A stretch of 64,000 bases of DNA from Hyphomicrobiales bacterium (GTDB lineage Bacteria; Pseudomonadota; Alphaproteobacteria; Rhizobiales; Rhizobiaceae): the NCBI GenBank assembly GCA_900466475.1, contig UBMI01000018.1:1-64000 (forward strand). Direction: 5' to 3'. Position 1 is the first letter of the stretch. Every line of letters starts with the position of its first letter. A program made the position numbers and the translations under genes. Positions 35,478-43,815 of the stretch are shown in pieces. The notes below the pieces were generated by a model. The model did not search any database. It saw only the letters and a program-made list of their open reading frames with translations, and was not told the DNA's origin.

Positions 35478-37586
35478 TTGGATCAACGCTTGCGCATATC
35501 ACACATCGTCCTTGGTGCATTTCTTGCAATCGCGCAGTCCGCCTATGCTGAAGTCGCATCACCGCCCGTTTTGGCGCCGCTAAAACAGCAGGCGCAAGCC
35601 GCTCAGTTGAGCGCACAGCTCCTCACGCGATACAGCTACAGGCCTGTTGCGCTCGATGATGCCTTGTCGGCCAAGATCATGGATCAGTTCATCAAATCGC
35701 TGGATCCGGACCACATGCTCTTCCTGCAAGCGGACATCGACAAATTCATGTCTAACCGCAGCGAGATCGACGATGCCGTCGAACGGAAGGATCTGAAGAT
35801 CCCGTTTGCGATCTTCAACGCCTATGAACAGCGTATTGTCGATCGTATGACCTACGCGCGTAATTTGCTTAAACAGGGCTTCGATTTCGGCGTGCAGGAA
35901 AATTATTCCGTTGTGCGTGACAAAGCGCCGTGGCCGCAATCGGAGGCCGAAAGCAATGAGCTCTGGCGCAAGCGTGTCAAAAGCGACTGGCTGCTGTTGA
36001 AACTCGCCGGCAAGACCGATGCAGCCATTCGGGAGACGCTCGACAAACGCTATGCAAACGTTCTCGAGCGCGCCTATCAATATAAAAGCGAGGACGTATT
36101 CCAGTCGTTCATGGAGGCCTATGCAACGTCGGTCGATCCGCATACGGACTATTTCGGCGCGGCTGCTTCGGCAGATTTCAATATCTCGATGAAGCTTTCG
36201 CTCGTTGGTATCGGTGCGGTCCTGCAAGAGCGCGACGACTACACGACGATCCGTGAGCTCGTGCCCGGCGGCCCTGCCCAGTTGTCGGGCAAGCTCGTGG
36301 TCGGAGATCGCATTACGGGTGTTGGTCAAGGCAAGGATGGCGCGATAAAAGAAGTGGTGGGCACGCGCCTCGATGAAGTCGTGCAGTTGATACGCGGGAA
36401 AAAAGGCTCTGTCGTACGCTTGGACATCCTGCCCGCGGATGCCGGGCCAGATGGCACGCATCGTGTTGTCAGCCTCGTGCGCGATAAAATCAGCCTTGAA
36501 AAACAGGCTGCCAGGAAGACCGTCCTCTCCGTGAATGACGGCGGCACCACACGCAAAATCGGGGTGATCACCCTGCCGACATTCTATGAGGACTTTGAGG
36601 CGCGGCACAAAGGGGACAAGGACTATAAAAGTGCGAGCCGCGACGTCGCCAAGCTTCTCGACGAATTGAAGCAGGAAAAGGTCGACAGCGTTCTCATAGA
36701 CGTGCGCAACAATGGCGGCGGTTCATTGGATGAGGCAGTCGATTTGACGGGTCTGTTCATCGGCAATGGCCCGGTCGTTCAGCAACGGAGTAGCGACGGC
36801 AAGGTCGCGGTCAGAAGTGCGGATTTTGCGGCACCTGTCTGGACAGGCCCGATGGGCGTCCTCATCAATCGTGGGTCGGCATCGGCTTCAGAGATTTTTG
36901 CCGCGGCAATCCAGGATTACGGTCGCGGCGTGATCATTGGCGAACCGAGTTTCGGCAAGGGCACCGTTCAGACCGTCGTTGATCTCGACCAGATCGTGCG
37001 TAACAGCAAACCCGAACTCGGCGAGCTGAAGGTGACGATTGCCCAGTTTTTCCGGATCAATGGCGGTACGACGCAGCTGCGCGGCGTTACTCCCGATATC
37101 AGCTTGCCCGGGCTTTCCGACCCGGCGAGCTTCGGCGAGACGAGTTATGACAACGCTTTGCCGTGGGCGCAGATCAAGCCCGCGAATTACGCACCCGCCG
37201 ACACGGTCGCAAAGTTGCTGCCCACATTGCAAAGCCGCCATGATGCGCGGGTTGGAAGCGATCCGGCCTTCCAGGGACTCGTGAAAGATATTGCCGACCT
37301 CAAGGCGCTGCGCGACAAAGGCGTCGTTTCCCTCAATGAAGCCGAGCGTCGGAAGGAAGCAACTGCTCGAGAGGAGCGCCGAAAGTCTCGAGCGCAGTTG
37401 ATCGGTGGCGAAGATACCGGCGCGGATGATGGGCTGGAGTCAAACGAACGCAGCCTGAGTGCCGATATTGCCATTGAAGATGCTCGCAAGAAAGCAAAGG
37501 ACGTGCTTCTGGACGAGGCAGCCGCCATCCTTGCCGACGAGGCGGATTTGCAGCAAGGCGTGTCGAAGACAATCACCAAGCAGTAG
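35478..37586 (+). CDS. prc: Periplasmic tail-specific protease Prc/Tsp (S41 family)
   Basis: A 702-residue S41 protease. A signal peptide ends at SAYA (about residue 24), an N-terminal helical domain follows (LDPDHMLFLQ), then a PDZ domain (LVVGDRITGVGQG). The catalytic Ser/Lys dyad appears as GSASASEIFAA and FGKGTVQ, and a C-terminal charged region follows. The length and layout are those of Prc (680-730 residues) rather than the shorter CtpA type common in alphaproteobacteria. It degrades or trims envelope proteins from their C-termini. The TTG at 35478 is chosen for the signal peptide; the frame stays open to a TTG at 35394. Confidence 0.85.
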   Translation: MDQRLRISHIVLGAFLAIAQSAYAEVASPPVLAPLKQQAQAAQLSAQLLTRYSYRPVALDDALSAKIMDQFIKSLDPDHMLFLQADIDKFMSNRSEIDDAVERKDLKIPFAIFNAYEQRIVDRMTYARNLLKQGFDFGVQENYSVVRDKAPWPQSEAESNELWRKRVKSDWLLLKLAGKTDAAIRETLDKRYANVLERAYQYKSEDVFQSFMEAYATSVDPHTDYFGAAASADFNISMKLSLVGIGAVLQERDDYTTIRELVPGGPAQLSGKLVVGDRITGVGQGKDGAIKEVVGTRLDEVVQLIRGKKGSVVRLDILPADAGPDGTHRVVSLVRDKISLEKQAARKTVLSVNDGGTTRKIGVITLPTFYEDFEARHKGDKDYKSASRDVAKLLDELKQEKVDSVLIDVRNNGGGSLDEAVDLTGLFIGNGPVVQQRSSDGKVAVRSADFAAPVWTGPMGVLINRGSASASEIFAAAIQDYGRGVIIGEPSFGKGTVQTVVDLDQIVRNSKPELGELKVTIAQFFRINGGTTQLRGVTPDISLPGLSDPASFGETSYDNALPWAQIKPANYAPADTVAKLLPTLQSRHDARVGSDPAFQGLVKDIADLKALRDKGVVSLNEAERRKEATAREERRKSRAQLIGGEDTGADDGLESNERSLSADIAIEDARKKAKDVLLDEAAAILADEADLQQGVSKTITKQ

Positions 37587-37634
37587 ACACAGGCGGAAAG
37601 TAGTCAGACCGGAGCGTCCCGTCGCGGCCTATCG

Positions 37635-37667
37635 GGCCGGCCGAAGCGATCCCAGCTTCGTCCGGCC
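37635..37667. terminator. Hairpin between converging protease and small-protein genes
   Basis: A 13-position stem (GGCCGGCCGAAGC with GCTTCGTCCGGCC, one mismatch) and a 7-base loop lies 49 bases after the protease stop and 15 bases before the end of the converging small-protein gene. There is no T-run, so terminator function is a guess from place and strength. Confidence 0.5.
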
Positions 37668-37681
37668 AGCGAAAGGATTGA

Positions 37682-37981
37682 TTACCGCCAGTCGCGGTCG
37701 CGATCCCAGCGGTCATAGCGTCTGTATTCGCGCCAGTCGCGATGCGGACGACCCCAACCGTAGGAGCGATCCCAACCGTAGTAGCGTGGCGGCGGCGGTG
37801 CCCATCGATTGGGCCGGCAAAAGCCGCGCGGGCTCAAATGATAACCGCGGCCACAGGCGTAGTCGACCGTTACGACGTTCGAGGCTGCCGGAGCCGTGAC
37901 CCTGCCAGAGGGCATGGCATTTGCAGCTCCAGCTGTCATTCCGGCTGCGAGAAGGGCTATGGTGACGAGAAGTTTTCGCAT
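37682..37981 (-). CDS. Small exported protein with GCG-CRPN type cysteine motif
   Basis: A 99-residue exported protein. A signal peptide ends ANA near residue 22. The motif ACGRGYHLSPRGFCRPN matches the short paired-Cys CRPN motif found at the start of many rhizobial low-complexity exported proteins. The tail is rich in Arg, Asp, Tyr and Trp (DRWDRDRDW). The function is unknown; an envelope or matrix role is plausible. GGAGAAA precedes ATG 37981. It lies downstream of another small exported protein on the same strand. Confidence 0.72.
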   Translation of the reverse strand: MRKLLVTIALLAAGMTAGAANAMPSGRVTAPAASNVVTVDYACGRGYHLSPRGFCRPNRWAPPPPRYYGWDRSYGWGRPHRDWREYRRYDRWDRDRDWR

Positions 37982-38070
37982 CTTCGTTTCTCCGATTATT
38001 GGGCGATTTAACGCCTGTCCCGGTGAACCGAGGCTGAAAACGCCGTTCACCTGGGTGACAGCTTCAGCCG

Positions 38071-38448
38071 CTAGTCGCGTTCCCAGCGATCACGCCGGTC
38101 ATCGCCGCGCCGATCGTTGTTGCCGGAGTTGGATGCCTGCAAATGCTCCAGCACCTGCAGAACAGCGTCGGCGCAGTCCTTTGTGGAGTCGCCGTCGGCG
38201 CATCTGAGATCGATCCTGGTCTGGCCGTTCTCGATGTGGAAGCGGGCACCGCGCTCCCTCGGCTGCGAACGCCAATCATCATCAGCACGCTCCTCGTTCT
38301 TGCTGGAAGAATTCGGTGGCGGCGGTGGATTTTGCCTGCTGGATTCTGGGGGTGGAGGCGGCGACGGTTCGGCTGGCGCCTGCGCAAGGGCGCAAGTGGA
38401 GATCAGTCCAAAGACGGCCGCCGTTGACAGTCCTATGATTTTGTTCAT
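38071..38448 (-). CDS. Small exported protein, Pro-rich N-terminus, Arg/Asp-rich tail
   Basis: A 125-residue protein with a signal peptide ending ALA (about residue 22), a Pro-rich linker and a central segment GARFHIENGQTRIDLRCADGDSTKDC with two cysteines (shortened). A charged C-terminus (NDRRGDDRRDRW) follows. I recognise no named family. GAGG precedes ATG 38448, and an exact EcfG-type promoter (GGAAC-N16-CGTT) lies about 28-52 bases upstream, so it is probably induced in the general stress response. Confidence 0.72.
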   Translation of the reverse strand: MNKIIGLSTAAVFGLISTCALAQAPAEPSPPPPPESSRQNPPPPPNSSSKNEERADDDWRSQPRERGARFHIENGQTRIDLRCADGDSTKDCADAVLQVLEHLQASNSGNNDRRGDDRRDRWERD

Positions 38449-38475
38449 GACGTTACCTCGCTTCTGTGCGGAGGT

Positions 38476-38500
38476 AACGAAGGGTTGAGGCGATGGTTCC
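38476..38500 (-). promoter_or_regulatory. EcfG (RpoE2)-type stress promoter
   Basis: Reading the minus strand, GGAAC is followed after exactly 16 bases by CGTT, an exact match to the alphaproteobacterial general-stress sigma factor consensus. Transcription would begin near 38468, giving a 20-base leader to the small exported protein gene at 38448. Confidence 0.7.
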
Positions 38501-38653
38501 TGTCGGGCGATTGCGGCTGATACCTCGCCATGCCGGGGCCAGTATCGTTCAATCCGATCCTGCCGATCACGAGCAGACCGTCTGGTCCTGTCTTGCGGAC
38601 GGGATTGAATCTCGCACAGGAGATCGCTTGCTTCCTGTATGTCCGGTCGATGT

Positions 38654-38863
38654 CTAGTGGAGGCCCTGCAGCCGATTCCGTCGTTCACTCAACAATTCAT
38701 GTTGCACGAGGTCTCGCGCTTCGGCCGAAAGGCCGTTCGGCCCGGATAGTCCGAGCGCGACTAACCTCGCTTCGATCGCCTGTGGAACACTATCTGCTTC
38801 GTGCTGGCAGAGCCGCACAAGCCACTTCCATTCGTCGCTTGTCATGTCCCTTCGCGCGACCAT
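38654..38863 (-). CDS. Small conserved-looking protein of unknown function
   Basis: A 69-residue soluble protein (MVARRDMTSDEWKWLV start) predicted to be largely helical, without signal peptide or cysteine pattern. GGAGG lies 7 bases before ATG 38863, which supports translation; a longer frame to 38959 lacks such a site. It stands alone between stress-related small proteins and a sensor kinase. No function can be given. Confidence 0.55.
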   Translation of the reverse strand: MVARRDMTSDEWKWLVRLCQHEADSVPQAIEARLVALGLSGPNGLSAEARDLVQHELLSERRNRLQGLH

Positions 38864-39135
38864 CAACTGCCTCCAGCCCAAGGATAACCATGATTTCGAG
38901 AATATCACAATTCTCATCGAAAGGCAGTGAGGCACGCCGTTTTGCAATTCCTCGGTCATACGACAAAGTCTTCGGATCTCTAGCGTCAGGTCCCGGGCCA
39001 GTAGTCGCGGGAAGCGTGTGCTGGTTCCACGAATCGGGCGGTGGGAGAATGGGAGGATCGAGGAGGCTGCAACCTATCCTTGACTCTGATAGCCTGCTAT
39101 CCGACAGTGTCGCCTGTTAAATCCATGGGGATTCA

Positions 39136-40671
39136 ATGGGCCTCACGAAAGGCTTCACGATCGTCGGCAGAGCTGCGATAGCCGCCATCGTGTTAATGTT
39201 CCTTGCGCTCTCGCTTGTCTTGGGCTTTTGGCTGCATTCGAGCTACATGTCCGCCGTCAGGCGTGGAGAGGATCAGGTCACAGCCACAGCCAAGATAGTT
39301 GCTGCCAACGCGATCTGGATCAATTCTCTGGCGCGCCAGACCCTTTACCGCATGGACGACGCCTTCGGAGCGGCTGAGGCATTGCCGGACGACGCGCGTA
39401 TTCGAAGGCTCAACGCCGCGACGGCTGCATTGCCGACCACGGCAACGGCTTACGTGGTCGCCGCGGATGGGACGCTGCTCTATTCCACTGATCGCGAAAG
39501 CAGCCCCACAGACATCGTCGATCAAACCTATTTCCGCCGCCTGGCCAATGGCGCAGAGGACCATACGTCGGCGATGACCGTCATGCGCAATACGGATCGC
39601 CACGTCTTCCTATCGGCTGCGCGCATCGAGAGGAACGATAAGTTCGAAGCCGTCGCGATCCTGGCGTTTGATGTCGGAATGCTGCGATCGATCTGGGACG
39701 CCGCCTCGCTCGGACCAGGCTCGACGGTGAGCTTCTTGAGACGTGACGGAAAGCTGATCGCCAGATATCCCGAACCGAAAGAAGTCGTCGATCTCGGTAA
39801 CTATATCCTGTTCACCGACTATATGCGCAAGGCGACATCGGGCTCCTATGTGTCTGTCTCCCCTGTCGACCAAGTCGAAAGGCTGGTGGCATACCGCATC
39901 GTCGAGCGGACACCATTCGTCGCCATCGCATCGGTCGACACCGGCGCAATTCTCAAGCCGTTCTGGACCGATGTCTCGATTGCCGCGCTGATCGTTCTCC
40001 TGGCGCTTTGCGCCGCCGTGGTGGGCGGGTTGAAGATCCTGAACCTGGCGCATGCAGACGCGCGCCACACCGCCGAACTTGCCGAGGCGCTCCGAACCAA
40101 TCAGGTGCTGATGCGGGAAATTCATCACCGGGTGAAAAATAATCTGCAGACCGTCATGGCGCTCATCCGGCTGCAGGGCCTGCGGCCTGAAACCGTCCAG
40201 AGGGTGAACGAGCGGATCGTTGCCATGTCGGCGGTGCACGAGCAAATGTATGGCTTCGATCAATTCAGCAGCGTCACTGCGCGGCAGTTCGTTCCCAACC
40301 TGGTGCGCACGCTGGTCGGGTTGCATGATCGCGACATCAAGCTGACCTTCGAGATCGACGATATCAGGATCGATGCGGACAAGGCGACGCCATTTGCATT
40401 GTTGCTGAACGAGCTTCTGACAAACAGCATGAAATACGCCTTCGTCGACCGGACCGACGGTCATATCCGTATCAGGCTGCTCAAGCATCCCGATGGCAAG
40501 GTCCTGCTTGAAGTGGCGGATGACGGCGTTGGCTATGAGCCGGTTGCGACAGAAACCGGCATGGGAAGCCGGTTGATCAAATCCTTCGTCAGACAGATGG
40601 ATGGGACCTACGGCACCGAACGGGCACGCGGTACCGTCTTCACCGCCCTGTTGTCTATCGCTGCACGATGA
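39136..40671 (+). CDS. Membrane sensor histidine kinase with HisKA_2 (HWE-like) domain
   Basis: A 511-residue kinase. A transmembrane helix near residues 12-32, a periplasmic Cache-like sensor (TAYVVAADGTLLYSTD, VDQTYFRRL), a second helix near 280-300, the phosphoacceptor box MREIHHRVKNNLQ and an ATPase domain with N-box LLNELLTNSMKYA and G-box DDGVGYEP. HisKA_2/HWE kinases in alphaproteobacteria often feed PhyR-type general stress regulators. No response regulator adjoins, so it is an orphan in this window. Promoter not recognised. Confidence 0.88.
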   Translation: MGLTKGFTIVGRAAIAAIVLMFLALSLVLGFWLHSSYMSAVRRGEDQVTATAKIVAANAIWINSLARQTLYRMDDAFGAAEALPDDARIRRLNAATAALPTTATAYVVAADGTLLYSTDRESSPTDIVDQTYFRRLANGAEDHTSAMTVMRNTDRHVFLSAARIERNDKFEAVAILAFDVGMLRSIWDAASLGPGSTVSFLRRDGKLIARYPEPKEVVDLGNYILFTDYMRKATSGSYVSVSPVDQVERLVAYRIVERTPFVAIASVDTGAILKPFWTDVSIAALIVLLALCAAVVGGLKILNLAHADARHTAELAEALRTNQVLMREIHHRVKNNLQTVMALIRLQGLRPETVQRVNERIVAMSAVHEQMYGFDQFSSVTARQFVPNLVRTLVGLHDRDIKLTFEIDDIRIDADKATPFALLLNELLTNSMKYAFVDRTDGHIRIRLLKHPDGKVLLEVADDGVGYEPVATETGMGSRLIKSFVRQMDGTYGTERARGTVFTALLSIAAR

Positions 40672-41056
40672 TGCTTAGATCGGCGTTGGCGTCGGCGACC
40701 TTGGCTCTCCGTGCAAAAAATCCTTGCAGCAATCTGTGGCTGTATTGGCGCTGGCGAGGAACTCCCTCCGGACCGGCAGCAATTGGCGAAACCGCCCGCG
40801 CCGCCGTCGCGTAGTGTCAACCACGACTGAGGCGTTTCGGATTTCCTAGGGCCAGCAAAGCCGCCTCCTCAGCTCCTAACCTGGCCGCTAGCGCGATCCT
40901 GCGGGTCGAAGCACGCCGATTTGAAAGTCGAGCGGAGACACGGCTCTGCTGTCGCCGCTTATTCAGGGGAAAGGTCAGTCTTATTCCAACTTGGCATTGC
41001 AAGTTTCCCGCCCTGGATTATTTGATAGGGTTCGAAGAACACACCCGGAGTGTCCG
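40672..41056. other. Intergenic stretch between two sensor kinase genes
   Basis: About 385 bases without a convincing gene. Frames in it lack ribosome-binding sites. I see no response regulator gene, hairpin terminator or EcfG-type promoter here. Confidence 0.4.
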
Positions 41057-43111
41057 TTGAATAAAACCCGGCCAGCGCTCCTTCTCATCACGGCGTCGCT
41101 CATTCCGGTCATCATACTGGCGGCGCTGATGGGAAGGTTCTTCATCAAGGAGCAGCAGGCTGCTCTCGACGATGACATTCGCGGCCGGGCAGCGACGTTG
41201 GCCGCCACTCTTCAACGGGAACTCGCAAGCCAGATCCAGCTGCTTTCGATCGTCGCCGATTCCCCTCGGCTCGATCCCCCCATACCGCGCGCCGCTTTTG
41301 CCGAGACTGCGCGGCGTCTGCGCGATCGGGTGCCGGAATGGGAGCAGATCCGGATTTCCAACGAGAAGGGCGAAGTGGTTCTGTCATTTCCGCCGCTCGA
41401 CCCCTCCGCCGATACGCATGTTGTGGACATGGAAAGCCATGACGCCCTGGTTCGCACGGGTGTCGCGGTAGTCGGCAATATCGCCATCGGGCCGAAAGGC
41501 CAGGCGGCCTTTGCCTTGCGCGCTCCGATCCAGAGGAGCGATCGTCTGAAAGCCGTCCTTTCGGTGGTGATCCGTCCGACGATCGTGACGAAACTGCTTT
41601 ATGCCAATGGACTTCCAGGATCATGGTCGGCCTGGATCGTCGATGGGCAGGATCGTCTGGTTGCATCGACCGGCGATCCCGCGCTTGCCGGCAATCCGGC
41701 GAGCGAATTCGCAAGCTTTTCCGGCAATGACTTCGGGACGGCCACCGTCAAGAGCGGATTGGAGCTTCGTGTCGCCGAAGTCGCGCTTGCCGACACGCCT
41801 TGGCGGGTAAGGGTTGGCCTGCCGGTTTCCGATTATGAGAGGCTGGCGCGCAGGGCCACCATGCTGCTTGTGACGGCGAGCTGTTTCACACTTCTGTTGT
41901 CCGGCTCGGCCGTGTTTCTCTTCTACAGGGAGGCGCGCGCCCGGAACCGGGAGCGCGAGAGCATGGCCAACTGGCAGCGGATGGATGCGCTTGGCAAGCT
42001 GACAGGGCAGGCTGCTCACGATTTCAACAATCTCCTGATGGTCTTCCAGTCAGGGGTTGAGGGCATCAAGAGACGGCGAAACGACGAACAGCGCGTGACG
42101 CAGCTTCTGATGCACATGAGCGATGGCGTGGCACGAGGAAAGGCGATCACGCAAAGGCTGCTGTCGTTTTCAAGGCGCTCCAACCAAGGTGCCTCCCAGA
42201 TCGAACTGGACGTCAGGCTTGCCGACCTGTCTCCGCTGTTGCGTCAAGCGATCAACGACACAATCGTGATGGAGATCAGGATACCGGAAGATACCTGGCC
42301 GGTTCACGTCGATCCTGCCGGGCTTGAAATCGCCCTGATCAACATCCTGACGAATGCGCGCGAAGCCATGACGGGAGGTGGAAAGGTGACGATTTCCGCC
42401 CGCAATGTGCTCAACGCAGCCACAGAGGATCCGGGGCTGCAGGGCCCATTCGTGGCGCTGACGATTTCTGACACCGGGACAGGCGTTGCCCCGGAAAATC
42501 TCGCGCGGGTATTTGAGCCATTCTTTTCCACCAAGAAAAATGGTGGCTCAGGCCTTGGTTTGACGCAGGTCCACAGTTTCGCCACCGGCAGCGGCGGTGC
42601 GGTCAAGGTCGCAAGCCTGGCCGGTCACGGCAGCGCCTTTACCTTGCTTTTACCACGATCGAGCGAGCCGCGTGCGGCACGTCCGGATCCAGCACCCCCC
42701 GCGAATCTTCCCCATGCGATCATGATCGTCGACGACACACCGACATCGCTTGAATCCGTGCGACTGGCGCTCGAGGGCATCGTGCCGTCGATCTTCCTGG
42801 CCGCAGGTGGACCTGAGGCAATCGAGATCCTGGGCCGCCATCCTGAAATCGAAGCGATCGTCAGTGACATCATGATGCCGGGCATGTCGGGTATCGAGCT
42901 TGCCGAGGAGATCCGCCGCAGAAACGCATCTCTACCTGTCGTGCTGATGACCGGCTACAGCGACAGGCTTGAGGCCGGTACGGAGGTCGGCTGTCCGGTT
43001 GTCCCGAAGCCCTTCAAGATCGAGGATCTGGCCGCCAGCCTCGAAAAGGCGAAAACCTCGGTAGTCCAATCAGCAAATGTCGTGCGCCTGGAAATTCCGA
43101 CGAAGGGCTGA
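41057..43111 (+). CDS. Hybrid sensor histidine kinase with C-terminal receiver
   Basis: A 684-residue hybrid kinase. Two transmembrane helices (about residues 10-28 and 275-300) flank a Cache-like periplasmic sensor. The phosphoacceptor is in LTGQAAHDFNNLL, the ATPase domain has NILTNAREAM, DTGTGV and GGSGLGL, and a receiver follows with phospho-acceptor Asp in VSDIMMPGMSG and the conserved Lys in PKPFK. TTG 41057 is chosen for the upstream GGAG; a TTG at 40991 is possible. No output regulator is adjacent, so its target is unknown. Confidence 0.88.
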   Translation: MNKTRPALLLITASLIPVIILAALMGRFFIKEQQAALDDDIRGRAATLAATLQRELASQIQLLSIVADSPRLDPPIPRAAFAETARRLRDRVPEWEQIRISNEKGEVVLSFPPLDPSADTHVVDMESHDALVRTGVAVVGNIAIGPKGQAAFALRAPIQRSDRLKAVLSVVIRPTIVTKLLYANGLPGSWSAWIVDGQDRLVASTGDPALAGNPASEFASFSGNDFGTATVKSGLELRVAEVALADTPWRVRVGLPVSDYERLARRATMLLVTASCFTLLLSGSAVFLFYREARARNRERESMANWQRMDALGKLTGQAAHDFNNLLMVFQSGVEGIKRRRNDEQRVTQLLMHMSDGVARGKAITQRLLSFSRRSNQGASQIELDVRLADLSPLLRQAINDTIVMEIRIPEDTWPVHVDPAGLEIALINILTNAREAMTGGGKVTISARNVLNAATEDPGLQGPFVALTISDTGTGVAPENLARVFEPFFSTKKNGGSGLGLTQVHSFATGSGGAVKVASLAGHGSAFTLLLPRSSEPRAARPDPAPPANLPHAIMIVDDTPTSLESVRLALEGIVPSIFLAAGGPEAIEILGRHPEIEAIVSDIMMPGMSGIELAEEIRRRNASLPVVLMTGYSDRLEAGTEVGCPVVPKPFKIEDLAASLEKAKTSVVQSANVVRLEIPTKG

Positions 43112-43233
43112 CCAGCTTCGACGTCTTTGCGAGGTTCATTTTTCGCGCGATTGCGGCAAACGAGTTTCGGCAACGATCTGCTTTCCTCCATCAGCCGTTA
43201 CCGCCGATCTTATCGTCGCTGCTCCTTTCGAGG

Positions 43234-43258
43234 GGAACCCTGGCCAATCTTTGCCGTT
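43234..43258 (+). promoter_or_regulatory. EcfG (RpoE2)-type stress promoter
   Basis: GGAAC, 16 bases, then CGTT: an exact match to the alphaproteobacterial general-stress promoter. Transcription should start near 43266, about 19 bases before a 38-codon frame and upstream of the XRE regulator gene. Confidence 0.7.
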
Positions 43259-43284
43259 TTGCGCTTTGCAAAGATAAAAGGAAA

Positions 43285-43401
43285 ATGTCGATGGTTGGAA
43301 CAAGTGCCAAGCAAGGCACGGCGATCTTCGCGGAAGCGATATTCGTCCTCGGACCGGTCAATCCCTCGTCAGACATTCGCCTGGAGCACGCGGTGCTATG
43401 A
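43285..43401 (+). CDS. Candidate 38-residue peptide ahead of the XRE regulator
   Basis: A small frame begins MSMVGTSAKQG and ends TGA, overlapping the XRE regulator start by four bases (ATGA). It starts 19 bases after the predicted start of an exact EcfG-type promoter, and AAGGA stands just before the ATG (spacing is short; a second ATG at 43291 is better spaced). It shows no signal peptide or known family. It could be a leader that couples translation of the regulator, or a real stress peptide. Confidence 0.45.
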   Translation: MSMVGTSAKQGTAIFAEAIFVLGPVNPSSDIRLEHAVL

Positions 43402-43730
43402 TTACGAGCGAACAGCTGCGCGCAGCGCGCGCGCTATTGCGATGGGAGCAGAAGGACCTTGCCGAGGCCGCACGGGTTTCATTGCCTCTGATCCAGGAGC
43501 TTGAAGCCGTGCCCGGGCAGTTGAAGACGCAAGGGCGGGCAATTGAAGCAATCATCAACGCCGTCCATTCGGCAGGTGTTTCGTTTTTCGACGGAGACTA
43601 TTCAAGCCCGGGCGGACCTGGTGTCCGCTTCAGCCAGCCTTCCGGCTCCAGCCTGGATACCAATGAAGACGAAACGATCCAGTACCGGGAATTCTTCGAG
43701 AACGATGCGCCGCCTGGTGCGGGTGGTTGA
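43398..43730 (+). CDS. XRE-family helix-turn-helix regulator, small
   Basis: A 110-residue protein. Residues 5-55 form a Cro/CI-type helix-turn-helix (SEQLRAARALLRWEQKDLA, VSLPLIQELEA), followed by a short IINAVHSAGVSFFD segment common in rhizobial XRE proteins and a disordered acidic tail. It overlaps a 38-codon frame by four bases and lies under an EcfG-type promoter, suggesting stress-induced expression. Targets are unknown; catalase KatE is the next gene, in converging orientation. Confidence 0.8.
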   Translation: MITSEQLRAARALLRWEQKDLAEAARVSLPLIQELEAVPGQLKTQGRAIEAIINAVHSAGVSFFDGDYSSPGGPGVRFSQPSGSSLDTNEDETIQYREFFENDAPPGAGG

Positions 43731-43784
43731 GACGACAGGCGCCTTCTAACGAAGGTCCGGACACCCTGGCTGCCGGGACAGTAA

Positions 43785-43807
43785 GGGACGCCGTTTTCCC
43801 GCGTCCC
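43785..43807. terminator. Candidate hairpin between XRE and katE genes
   Basis: GGGACGC and GCGTCCC form a 7-bp stem around a 9-base loop in the 85-base gap between the converging XRE and katE genes. T-rich sequence follows only after 9 bases on the plus strand. Its place favours a two-way terminator, but the signal is weak. Confidence 0.35.
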
Positions 43808-43815
43808 GGCCTGTC

